Source: Accumulibacter sp.
GTDB lineage: Bacteria > Pseudomonadota > Gammaproteobacteria > Burkholderiales > Rhodocyclaceae
Assembly: GCA_024235715.1 (NCBI GenBank)
Contig: JACKLW010000006.1
Coordinates: forward strand, 310,001 to 374,000
Direction of reading: 5' to 3'
DNA: 64,000 bases
Part shown: positions 29,908 to 37,558 of the stretch, in pieces
Layout: the number at the start of each line of letters is the position of its first letter
Position numbering within the stretch: position 1 is the first letter of the stretch
Program-made: the position numbers and the translations under genes
The notes under the pieces: generated by a model
Told to the model about the DNA's origin: nothing
The model's input: only the letters and a program-made list of their open reading frames with translations
The model's database searches: none

Positions 29908-30672
29908 CTACGAGACCACCCTGCGCCGCATCGCCCAGAGCGCAGGCAACACGAGCAGCCAGGTGGCAGGTTCCGGAACGTTGGAAGTGGGCAACGGCGT
30001 CGAGCCAAAGAACAGGTCGTCTGCGTAACCTACCTGATAAACGCCAGCGGGACTGAAATTCGGTACCACGTCGAACAGGCCGTCCATTTCGATTCTCGTG
30101 ATCGGATTTGCTGCGTCTGAAATAAAGCCGACGAATTCCTCGATCGCCGTGTTCTGATGCTCACCGAGCAAGGTCGCACCACTGTAGAAGCGGGTGAGCA
30201 TCAAGGTGTTGAAGAAGGTCCTGGTCAATCCGGCGCGCATTTGTCCGGTGTCGAAGGTAATCTCGTATACCGATTGACCGTCGGTAACACCGCCCTGTCT
30301 GACGCCACCAATGAGGCGATTCGCAGAACCAGGAGCAGACCCGCACGACGTGCTGAACGGATTGCCAAGGGAACAGATCACGTTGACTTCCAGATTGACG
30401 GGCGTGCCGCGCGAGCCCCCGGGGGGAGGGGCATGGAACCCGGTGCCGTCAACCGTCGTACGAAACGTGAGGCCAGGTATCTGGGTGGTCAGCTTGGTCT
30501 GGGCTGCGAAGCCGTTGAAGGTCTCGTGCGTGTCACCCAGCGTGGCGGCATAGTCTTCGAACTGCGTACGCGCGGCGGTACCGTATACGATCCCGGCATT
30601 CGACGGCAAACTGGTTGCAAGAAGTGCCGGCACAGCGGCCAGGCTGATCAACTGTCTTATCGAGGTTTTCAT
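29908..30672 (-). CDS. PEP-CTERM sorting-domain protein of unknown function
   Basis: Exported protein of 254 residues. The signal peptide is MKTSIRQLISLAAVPALLAT plus a few residues, followed by a Thr/Gly-rich beta-type domain (for example YEITFDTGQMRAGLTRTFFN and GVYQVGYADDLFFG). The C-terminus is VPEPATWLLVLPALWAMRRR: the Pro-Glu-Pro motif, one membrane segment and an Arg cluster that exosortase recognises. The mature protein is expected to be cut from the membrane and released or attached to exopolysaccharide. The ATG at 30670-30672 has GGAG eight bases before it. A sigma-54-type promoter lies at 30822-30837. No exosortase gene is in the window. Confidence 0.9.
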   Translation of the reverse strand: MKTSIRQLISLAAVPALLATSLPSNAGIVYGTAARTQFEDYAATLGDTHETFNGFAAQTKLTTQIPGLTFRTTVDGTGFHAPPPGGSRGTPVNLEVNVICSLGNPFSTSCGSAPGSANRLIGGVRQGGVTDGQSVYEITFDTGQMRAGLTRTFFNTLMLTRFYSGATLLGEHQNTAIEEFVGFISDAANPITRIEMDGLFDVVPNFSPAGVYQVGYADDLFFGSTPLPTSNVPEPATWLLVLPALWAMRRRVVS

Positions 30673-30821
30673 AACTATCTCCAAGATTAAGGAATGAATC
30701 GATCGGAACTACTTGTGGATTACTCAGGTTGGCGATTGCGTACCGCCGGCGATTGCCCAAAACCGGGACGACGGCCAGAGCGAAGATGACACCGGCAAGT
30801 TGCCCTCGCTTTCGTTGACAA

Positions 30822-30837
30822 GGCAAAAGCCATGCCA
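30822..30837 (-). promoter_or_regulatory. Sigma-54 (-24/-12) promoter of the PEP-CTERM gene
   Basis: On the minus strand TGGCATGGCTTTTGCC matches the RpoN consensus TGGCAC-N5-TTGC with one change; the GG and GC pairs are exactly 12 bases apart. Transcription would start near 30810, about 138 bases before the ATG. An inverted repeat TTGTA-N7-TACAA lies just upstream (30850-30866). PEP-CTERM genes in related bacteria are known to be controlled by RpoN with the PrsK/PrsR pair, which fits. Confidence 0.6.
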
Positions 30838-31252
30838 CTAGTAGATGTATTGTATGTTGTTTACAATTATTCAATGGCTTGCGTTTGATGCCAGGTTTCG
30901 CAATAGGCGAATGGGTTGAAAGGTGTAAAGGATCTCGACACCTTTTCGAAGAGTGCGACGCGCTGGCGGCGGGGTCACCAGGATGCCGATTTCACCCCTT
31001 GGCCACTCCCGGCGGCCCTTTGGTTCGCCGCAGATCCTCGGCGACGTGCCGCACGATCCTTGTAAGAGCGGTTGGCACAGAGGCGACCGTTTCGTTGGCT
31101 GGTCGACAGCCGGAGCGGCTGCCCGATGGCAGCGGACGTTCGTCGGGAAGGCCTGGGAAGCAGCTGTTCGGCCGTGGCTGGCGCAGCAGTTCCTTTGCCC
31201 CTAAGATGACAGCTGGTCACTGATCCCGTCGTACAACCACCGGAGATGTCCC
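30838..31252. other. Intergenic region, no gene seen
   Basis: About 415 bases between the divergent PEP-CTERM and glutathione-transferase genes. The left part is AT-richer than the surroundings and contains the inverted repeat at 30850-30866. A short repeat GGTGT...ACACC sits around 30920-30945. The open frames here lack start signals and recognisable protein features. Confidence 0.5.
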
Positions 31253-31873
31253 ATGAAACTGTACACCTACGATCGCGCTCCAAACCCCCGTCGCCTGGCG
31301 ATGTTCATGAAATACAAGGGTATCGAGCTCGACAGCCAGCAGGTAGACCTGATGAAAGGCGAGCAACTCGGCGAGCAGTATCGGGCGATCAATCCGCACC
31401 AAACGGTGCCGGCACTGAAACTGGATGACGGCAGCGTGCTCAGTGAGGTGATCGGCATCTGTACGTATCTCGAGGCGCTCTACCCCGACAGGCCCCTGCT
31501 CGGGACCAGCGCCATTGAAAAGGCGCGCGTCATCAGCTGGGATCATCGCCTCTTCGCCGCCCTGGTCGTGCCCATTGCCGACATGCTGAGGAACAGCGCC
31601 GAGGCCTTCCGCAACCGCGCCCTGCCTGGCCCGTACAATGTTCCCCAACTCCCCGAGATGGTCGAGCGTGGGCGCCTGCAGGTGCACTGCATACTGCCCG
31701 ACCTGGACGCCCACCTGGCGGGAAGCGCGTGGCTGGCCGGTGAAAACTTCACTTTCGCCGATATCGACCTCGTGGCCGCCGTCGATTTCATGGCCTGGGT
31801 GAAGGAGTCCGTACCGGCGGAGTGCGGAAATCTAAAGGCCTGGTATGAGCGCGCGCAGGCCGAGTTGGCCTGA
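31253..31873 (+). CDS. Glutathione S-transferase family protein
   Basis: Cytosolic protein of 206 residues with an N-terminal thioredoxin-like domain (MKLYTYDRAPNPRRLAMFMK) containing NPHQTVPALKLDDGSVLSEV, the cis-Pro and glutathione-binding segment, and a helical C-terminal domain with GENFTFADIDLVAAVDF. It would conjugate glutathione to electrophiles; the substrate cannot be told from sequence. The start is the ATG at 31253, preceded by CCGGAGATGTCCC. It stands alone between two gaps of several hundred bases. Confidence 0.9.
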   Translation: MKLYTYDRAPNPRRLAMFMKYKGIELDSQQVDLMKGEQLGEQYRAINPHQTVPALKLDDGSVLSEVIGICTYLEALYPDRPLLGTSAIEKARVISWDHRLFAALVVPIADMLRNSAEAFRNRALPGPYNVPQLPEMVERGRLQVHCILPDLDAHLAGSAWLAGENFTFADIDLVAAVDFMAWVKESVPAECGNLKAWYERAQAELA

Positions 31874-32208
31874 TTTTGCGGTGCAGCCGGCTCAGACCGC
31901 CGGCGCTTCCTGACCGTTTTGCCGCCAGGCCTGCCTGGCGAGTCGGGATTGCGCGACACGCCGGATCTGGCCGTTTGCCCCACATCTTTTCCCATCCGCG
32001 GCTGTCGCGATGGGTCGCCTTCGCTGTGACTGCAAGGCGGCGGGTTCACGCTCCCGGGCGATCTCGTTCAGCGTTGGGCGGCCACAAGGGGGCGAAGGGT
32101 GCGCCTTTCCCTGCCGCCCTGGATTTCGTGCGGCCACTCCCCGCTGACAGGACGTGCCATCGAGGCTCGGCCCTCGCGCCGCACAGCGAATGACTGGAGG
32201 ACTCTCCC
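31874..32208. other. Intergenic region with a small hairpin
   Basis: About 335 bases without a supported gene. CGCCAGGC-CT-GCCTGGCG at 31923-31940 could form an eight-bp hairpin after the glutathione-transferase gene but has no T run. The right end contains the GGAGG ribosome binding site (32196-32200) of the next gene. No clear promoter was found. Confidence 0.45.
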
Positions 32209-35200
32209 ATGACCGTACCAGAAGCGTTTGAAGGATCGTTGCACGGCCTGTCGCTAAGATCAGTACGTCTGGCCAACGTGGTCAACAATGAATTCGTCGT
32301 CGTAGACACGCCCGAGGTGCGGCTGGCAACAGCGGCACCGCCCGCCAGAGCGAGAACCGTGACCGCGCAGCGGGCAGACCTGGCCCCGCTTGTCGCGACA
32401 CCCGGCGGCAAGGCGCTTGTCGCCAGCACCGACGCCCTGGGCAGGAAGGACGTCGCCATTCGTGTCGCTCGGCTGGACGACGGAACTGCCCGCGCGAGCC
32501 TCGATATCCAGGAAAACGATTTCACCTTCGATCTTCTCTTCGCAGATTTCGCCAGCAGCAGCAACGCGTATTTCGTCTTCGATCAGGTAAGCGTCATCCT
32601 GAAGACGGACAGGGAGAAGTCGCGGCTGATTTTCAGCGGTGTCCTGAAAATGCGTGGTGCCCTGCTGCAGCCTTTGCAGAAATTCATCAAGCAGGACCAG
32701 GGTTTGCTTGTCGGCGGCACGCTCGACGTCAGCCATCAGGACTTGTCGCAAAAACTCAGGCCGTCGAGCATGACCCTGACCAGCGCCGCCAGCTTCCACG
32801 TCGCCGTCAGCGACGATGTGCTGTTCAGTGACCTGCAGCTGATTGTGGAAATCAAGGCCGATGATCCGGCGAAGGGTGCAGCGACGACCTGGAACGTGGT
32901 GCCGAGTCTTGCCGGCAAGGTGACGCTCGGCAATCTCGGCTACGGCGCCGTCGACCTCGCCTGTCGAATCGAATACGTCGGGAAGACGCTCAAGGTCAGC
33001 GCGCAGACTGCGCGGGCGGACGGGCTGTTCGCCATCTCCACTTTATCGCTCGCCGATCTGCAGGCGAATTTCGCGCTGGGGCGCGAGAAGTCCATCGAGT
33101 TGCAGGCGGCGATTGATGTCGCCGGCAAGAGCTACGCGCTTGGCGGCGTCCTGAATCAGAAATTCAGTGCATTGCACGCGTCGATCAATGCCTTCTCGCT
33201 GACGGAACTGCGAGCCCTCTTTCACGAAATCACTTCCCTGGATCTGGCTTTGCCCGATTTCGACGTGGCCTTCAGTGACGTTTGCCTGGGCCTGGCGACG
33301 GCGAAGTGCAAAGTGGGAGAACAGGCGTTGGCCGAGGGCGTGACCCTCGCTGGGCGCCTGCAGGTGCACGGGCATCATTGCCAGGCTCTGGCGCAGATAT
33401 CCCCCAGCGGCATTGCCTTCACGGGCGCCCTGGGGGACCTGCAGATCGGGCCAGTGGCCTTGAAGAAGGCACAATTGCAGATGCAGTTTTTCACTGCTGC
33501 CAGTGGCCGGGCGAGTCATTTCGCGATCATCGGGCAGGCTGTCATTGAAGGACTGAAGCTCGACTGCAAGGTGGCCTACGAAAAGAGCGCTGATGGCTGG
33601 GCGGCGATTGTCTATGCGGCAATACAGGCCGAGAGTTTCGCTTTTTCGGCGATCATTCCGGCAGCGAAGAATACCTTTGTCGATTCGCTGACATTCTCGA
33701 AAGCGGCGTTCATTTACGCGTCGCAGGACGGCCGGAGCAAGGATCCCGATCTCGCCTTTGAGGTACGCAAGGGTCTGCAGTTGATGTGCGTCCTGCAGGA
33801 GATCCCGGCGCTTTCGGATCTCACCGGAAACAGGCAGGTCGGGCTTGAACTGTCGGCCTACTACGGCAAATCCCTTGACATTGGAATCGCGCTGCCCGAC
33901 ACGCGGCTGCACCTGGGCAACTCGGTGACCTGCAATCCGTTTCAGATCAGGATCGTCGTCCTGCCAAAGCCGTCGTTCAACCTGATCTTCAGCCTCGATG
34001 TCACCGTTCCCAGGCAGGATGAGGCCTTGCATTTCGATGCCCAGTTGGCGGTTGGCATCGAGGGTGCTTCGGGTTCCGGGACGATGAAGGCCTACTGGGC
34101 GAACCCGTTCGGATTGCAGGGCGTCAAGGTCGGACCTGCGCTGGCACTGGAACTGGGCATACTCTATCCGGTCTTTCTGACGACCGGCACGCCTTCGGAC
34201 TTCGGCTTCGTCGGCGGTCTCGCGCTGGGCGAGGTTACGGCCAATATGGCCGTGAAAATCTCGGAGGATCCGAGCGAGGAGATCCTCTATGGCGAGTTGC
34301 AGGAGCTGTCGCCAGCCAACCTGGTGAGCTTTGCCGAACAGGTGTCGAAGCTGAAACTGCCGGCGGACGCGGTACCCGATTTCTTCGCCTTGCATGCGCT
34401 CAAGATCTACTGTGCGCCGGCCGGTGGAAGCATCGGCACGGTCAGCTTCGAGCGCGGCTTCAGCTTCGCCTGTGACCTCGTCCTGTTCGGAAAGAAGGCC
34501 TCCGCCTATACCCGCCTGTCGGACGACGGGGTGCTAGCGAAAGGCCATCTGGACAGGCTCGAAATCGGTCCGCTCAAGATATGCGGCGAGGCTGGACAGA
34601 ATGCGACGCTGGACCTGGAGCTGACGACGACGAGGCAGTCGGTTCTGATCGATGGTGAAATCGAGTTTCTCGGTTCCAGATCGGGTGTGATGGTCGACAT
34701 CTCCAATCGCGGCATAGAGTTTCATTTCAACCAGAGTTTTCTCGGCCTGCTCGGCTACCGCATCGACGGCGTCAGCAAAGGCTCGATCGGCGAACCGGCA
34801 ACGCTGGATTTCCTGCTCTCCGGCGAGTTCGACAATCAGCTGACCGACTATCTGAAGAACGACCTGACACGGAAACTGCATACGGCGATAAGCGTGGTTG
34901 AAACCGACGTCAACGCGGCGAAGAAGCAGCTTGACCAGGCCGAGCGGATCTACAGGGCGGAGTTCGAAAAAGCCAGCAAAACGCTGACTCGGGCGCGGGC
35001 CGATGCCAGTCGCTTTCTCGAGCAGTGCCGACAGGCGGTGGCTGTCGAAGAAAAGAGATACGCAGAAGCGTTGAACAAGGCGCAACGCGACGTCGCCAGG
35101 GCAAAGCGGGACTTCGACAAGGCGCTGGCGAACGCCGAGAAAGCACTGAGCAAGGCGCAGGCTGACTACGACACGGCAATGCGCAGCGCGCAGGCAGCGG

Positions 35201-36156
35201 TCAGCAAGGCTCAGCGCGATTACGACGCTGCGATGACCGCTGCCAGAAACGAGGTGATCCGCGCCCAGAAGGCCTACGGCACCGCCATCGGAGGAGCGGC
35301 AAGCAAAGTCAGGGCGGCAAGAGAAGCGGTCGGTTCGCTGGTGCGGGAGCGCGATGCCGCGGTGAAGGAACTCAAGCACCTGAATTGGGCGAAAGCCTAC
35401 AAGGCACCTTACCTGGCGGCGAAGATTGCCGGCCTTGAAACCGCCATGCGTACCGCGCAGGGCGCGCTGTATGCTGCCGAAGGCGTGCTCACGGCGGTGC
35501 AGAAAGGTGGCGAATTCGGCGCCTTCGAAGCGGCCAAGGCAGCGCTCGAGGCGGTGCGTTTTGGTGGTGAGTACGGTGCCCTGGAAGCCGCCAGGCAAAC
35601 CCTCGAGGCGACTCGCATGGGTGGCAGCCATGGCCTGCTCGAAGCGGCCAGGAGAGGCCTGGCCGCGGTACAGTCGGGAACGGATTACACCGCCTGGCAG
35701 GCGGCGAATCAGGCGCTGAAGGCCGTTCAGACTGGCGGTCGCCTGGCCCTCGATGCCGCCGAACAAAGCCTCGCCGGGGTCGGCCAGTCATCGCTGTACC
35801 TGGCCCTGGAAGCCGCCAGACAGTCGCTCGACCTGGTCAGGCAGGGTTCCAGCGCGCTGGCATTCGAGAGCGCCAAGGCAAGCCTGGAAGGCATCAAGCA
35901 GGGTTCCCAGGCGATGTTGCGGGTGTCGGCGTACGCGGCCGCGCACGCCGGGGGGCTGATCGACGTCAGGCACGTCAGCCTTGCGGCCCAACTGAAAGCC
36001 ATCGAACGCGGCGAGTTGTTCAAGGCGGACGTCGATGCGGCGATATTTTCCAGGCCGGTGCACTGGAAAGTGAACTTTGACGTCAGAGAGCCGCTCAGGT
36101 TTGTCGAGACGCTGCTGAGCAATGCGCTGAGCGAAGCGAAGCGACTCGCTGCGTGA
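32209..36156 (+). CDS. Large protein of unknown function: beta-rich body, coiled coil, eight 19-residue repeats
   Basis: 1315 residues, ATG behind GGAGG eight bases upstream. I do not recognise a named family. There is no signal peptide or membrane segment, so it is probably cytosolic or exported by a signal-independent route. Residues 1 to ~880 are a long series of alternating beta-strand-like stretches (for example FALGREKSIELQAAIDVAG, VLIDGEIEFLGSRSGVMVDI) with a conserved-looking TTGTPSDFGFVGGLALG near 658. Residues ~885-1060 are a charged Ala-rich coiled coil (KAQRDVARAKRDFDKALANA). Residues 1086-1236 hold eight tandem 19-residue units. A compact end follows (VDAAIFSRPVHWKVNFDVRE). It stands alone between a glutathione transferase and a membrane protein. 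A scaffold or lipid-handling role can be imagined from the shape, but nothing shows it. Confidence 0.85.
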   Translation: MTVPEAFEGSLHGLSLRSVRLANVVNNEFVVVDTPEVRLATAAPPARARTVTAQRADLAPLVATPGGKALVASTDALGRKDVAIRVARLDDGTARASLDIQENDFTFDLLFADFASSSNAYFVFDQVSVILKTDREKSRLIFSGVLKMRGALLQPLQKFIKQDQGLLVGGTLDVSHQDLSQKLRPSSMTLTSAASFHVAVSDDVLFSDLQLIVEIKADDPAKGAATTWNVVPSLAGKVTLGNLGYGAVDLACRIEYVGKTLKVSAQTARADGLFAISTLSLADLQANFALGREKSIELQAAIDVAGKSYALGGVLNQKFSALHASINAFSLTELRALFHEITSLDLALPDFDVAFSDVCLGLATAKCKVGEQALAEGVTLAGRLQVHGHHCQALAQISPSGIAFTGALGDLQIGPVALKKAQLQMQFFTAASGRASHFAIIGQAVIEGLKLDCKVAYEKSADGWAAIVYAAIQAESFAFSAIIPAAKNTFVDSLTFSKAAFIYASQDGRSKDPDLAFEVRKGLQLMCVLQEIPALSDLTGNRQVGLELSAYYGKSLDIGIALPDTRLHLGNSVTCNPFQIRIVVLPKPSFNLIFSLDVTVPRQDEALHFDAQLAVGIEGASGSGTMKAYWANPFGLQGVKVGPALALELGILYPVFLTTGTPSDFGFVGGLALGEVTANMAVKISEDPSEEILYGELQELSPANLVSFAEQVSKLKLPADAVPDFFALHALKIYCAPAGGSIGTVSFERGFSFACDLVLFGKKASAYTRLSDDGVLAKGHLDRLEIGPLKICGEAGQNATLDLELTTTRQSVLIDGEIEFLGSRSGVMVDISNRGIEFHFNQSFLGLLGYRIDGVSKGSIGEPATLDFLLSGEFDNQLTDYLKNDLTRKLHTAISVVETDVNAAKKQLDQAERIYRAEFEKASKTLTRARADASRFLEQCRQAVAVEEKRYAEALNKAQRDVARAKRDFDKALANAEKALSKAQADYDTAMRSAQAAVSKAQRDYDAAMTAARNEVIRAQKAYGTAIGGAASKVRAAREAVGSLVRERDAAVKELKHLNWAKAYKAPYLAAKIAGLETAMRTAQGALYAAEGVLTAVQKGGEFGAFEAAKAALEAVRFGGEYGALEAARQTLEATRMGGSHGLLEAARRGLAAVQSGTDYTAWQAANQALKAVQTGGRLALDAAEQSLAGVGQSSLYLALEAARQSLDLVRQGSSALAFESAKASLEGIKQGSQAMLRVSAYAAAHAGGLIDVRHVSLAAQLKAIERGELFKADVDAAIFSRPVHWKVNFDVREPLRFVETLLSNALSEAKRLAA
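35464..35916 (+). repeat. Eight tandem 19-residue repeats in the unknown large protein
   Basis: Units such as ALYAAEGVLTAVQKGGEFG, AFEAAKAALEAVRFGGEYG, ALEAARQTLEATRMGGSHG and AFESAKASLEGIKQGSQAM follow one another without gaps; one of the eight has 18 residues. Consensus: A-L-E-A-A-R-x-x-L-E-A-V-R-x-G-G-x-Y-G. Each unit should be a short amphipathic helix plus a Gly-rich turn, giving a regular helical array. Confidence 0.85.
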
Positions 36157-36334
36157 CGCAGTGAATGGGTCCGCGACGCGTTCGCTGCGCGCTGTCGACC
36201 AAGGCGTTGAGCAAAGGCGTGTGGGGAAGCGCAGAGTGTGCGCCGGCGCGTGATAGTATGCGCCGGGCCTGCCGCTGATCGGAGGGGGCCGCAGCCAGTT
36301 TCGTATCCGGCACTTCGGACAGCATGATGCAGTG

Positions 36335-37069
36335 ATGAATACACAGGAAAATCCGTTCTTGCCAGCGAGTCCGGGGGCGACCGGGTCCCGTCATCCGCCG
36401 CGTGGGGACTTCCTGGCCGGGGGGCGGCGCGTGCCAGCCAGTCATGGTCCTCAATGGTTGCTGCGTGGCTGGACGATGTTTCGCATGGCGCCGGGCACCT
36501 GGATGACCATCGCCGCAGCCTTCATGGCGCTGACGCTTGTCGTCAGCGCCAGTCGCTTGCTCAATATCGGGGTGAACCTGCTGATCCCTGTCCTGATCGG
36601 CGGCGTCTGCATCGGCTGCCGGGCGATCGAGGATGGTCAGGGGATACATTTCACTCACCTGCTTGCCGGTTTCACGCGCAAGCCTCGCGGGCTCTTGCTG
36701 GTCGGCCTGCTGTACATGCTGGCGGTGATGCTGCTGGCCGTGACGATCGGCGTCGTGGTGGCGCTGAGCAGGTCCGGGAACTCCCTACTGCCCTTGCTGA
36801 CGGCGGTCCTGCTCTTCGTGCCGCTGGCCATGGCCTTCTGGCTGGCACCACCGCTGGTGGTCTTTCACGACTTTTCTGCGCTCGAAGCACTCAGGACAAG
36901 TTTCGTCGTCGCCTGGCGAAACTTTCCTCCCTTCCTGTTCTACGGCGCGCTGGTGCTCTGCGCCGCGGTGATCGCCAGCCTGCCGCTGCTGCTCGGCTGG
37001 CTGGTCTTGCTGCCGGTGCTCTACGCCTCGCAATACGCTTTCTATTGCGACGTGTTCTTCGAGCAATGA
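36335..37069 (+). CDS. BPSS1780-family membrane protein
   Basis: Inner-membrane protein of 244 residues with about five or six hydrophobic segments. The order ASHGPQWLLRGWTMFRMAP, then LLIPVLIGGVCIGCRAIEDG and FWLAPPLVVFHDFSALEAL, is the pattern of the betaproteobacterial BPSS1780 family, whose function is unknown. The ATG at 36335 directly follows a GTG at 36332; neither has a strong ribosome binding site, so the start is uncertain by a codon. The N-terminal ~35 residues are polar and likely cytoplasmic. MAPEG and ABC-exporter genes follow on the same strand within about 70 bases each. Confidence 0.82.
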   Translation: MNTQENPFLPASPGATGSRHPPRGDFLAGGRRVPASHGPQWLLRGWTMFRMAPGTWMTIAAAFMALTLVVSASRLLNIGVNLLIPVLIGGVCIGCRAIEDGQGIHFTHLLAGFTRKPRGLLLVGLLYMLAVMLLAVTIGVVVALSRSGNSLLPLLTAVLLFVPLAMAFWLAPPLVVFHDFSALEALRTSFVVAWRNFPPFLFYGALVLCAAVIASLPLLLGWLVLLPVLYASQYAFYCDVFFEQ

Positions 37070-37136
37070 CTGCCGGCGCATCCGGGTGCAGGCAGGTTCC
37101 GATTCCTCCATGCCTGACGCTTGACCGATCGACATC

Positions 37137-37532
37137 ATGACTGCCTACCCAGGACCAACCCTCGTGACGCTGGGCACCTCGCTCCTGCTTTTCGCCTGCA
37201 CTGCTTACGTCGGTCGTTGCCGGATCAAGTTCGGGATCAAGGCGCCGGCGGTCAGCGGCCATCCGCAATTCGACATCGCCTACCGGATTCAGTCGAATAC
37301 CCTGGAAAACAGCGTCGCTTTCCTGCCCGTGCTGTGGGTTTTCGCACTCAACCTGTCGAGCCAGTGGGCGACCGTCTTCGGTGCTGGCTGGCTGGCGGCG
37401 CGCGTCTGGTACGCGCTGGCCTACGCGCGCCAACCGCAGGCGCGTGCTGGTGGTTTCGTTCTGTCGATGCTCTGCTTCGCTGCCCTTGGCCTGGGTGGCG
37501 CCTGGGGCGTCCTGCGCGGGCTGCTGGTCTGA
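37137..37532 (+). CDS. MAPEG-family membrane protein
   Basis: 131 residues with four hydrophobic segments. The segment APAVSGHPQFDIAYRIQSNT followed by LENSVAFLPVLWVFAL contains the Arg/Asn/Glu pattern of the MAPEG superfamily (membrane-associated proteins in eicosanoid and glutathione metabolism). Bacterial members are mostly uncharacterised, with some showing glutathione transferase activity. The ATG is at 37137-37139. It lies between the BPSS1780-family gene and the ABC exporter and may be co-transcribed with them. Confidence 0.85.
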   Translation: MTAYPGPTLVTLGTSLLLFACTAYVGRCRIKFGIKAPAVSGHPQFDIAYRIQSNTLENSVAFLPVLWVFALNLSSQWATVFGAGWLAARVWYALAYARQPQARAGGFVLSMLCFAALGLGGAWGVLRGLLV

Positions 37533-37558
37533 AACCCGACGCTTCCCGGGAACCATCC

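Noticed and set aside
36335-36440. Later start for the BPSS1780-family gene at MFRMAPGTW
   Set aside because: The segment ASHGPQWLLRGW before it is typical of the family start, so the earlier ATG is kept.
37121-37558. N-terminal extension of the ABC exporter through the MAPEG gene
   Set aside because: The extension reads Arg-rich nonsense, and the MAPEG gene occupies this stretch in another frame; the GTG at 37559 gives a normal exporter length.
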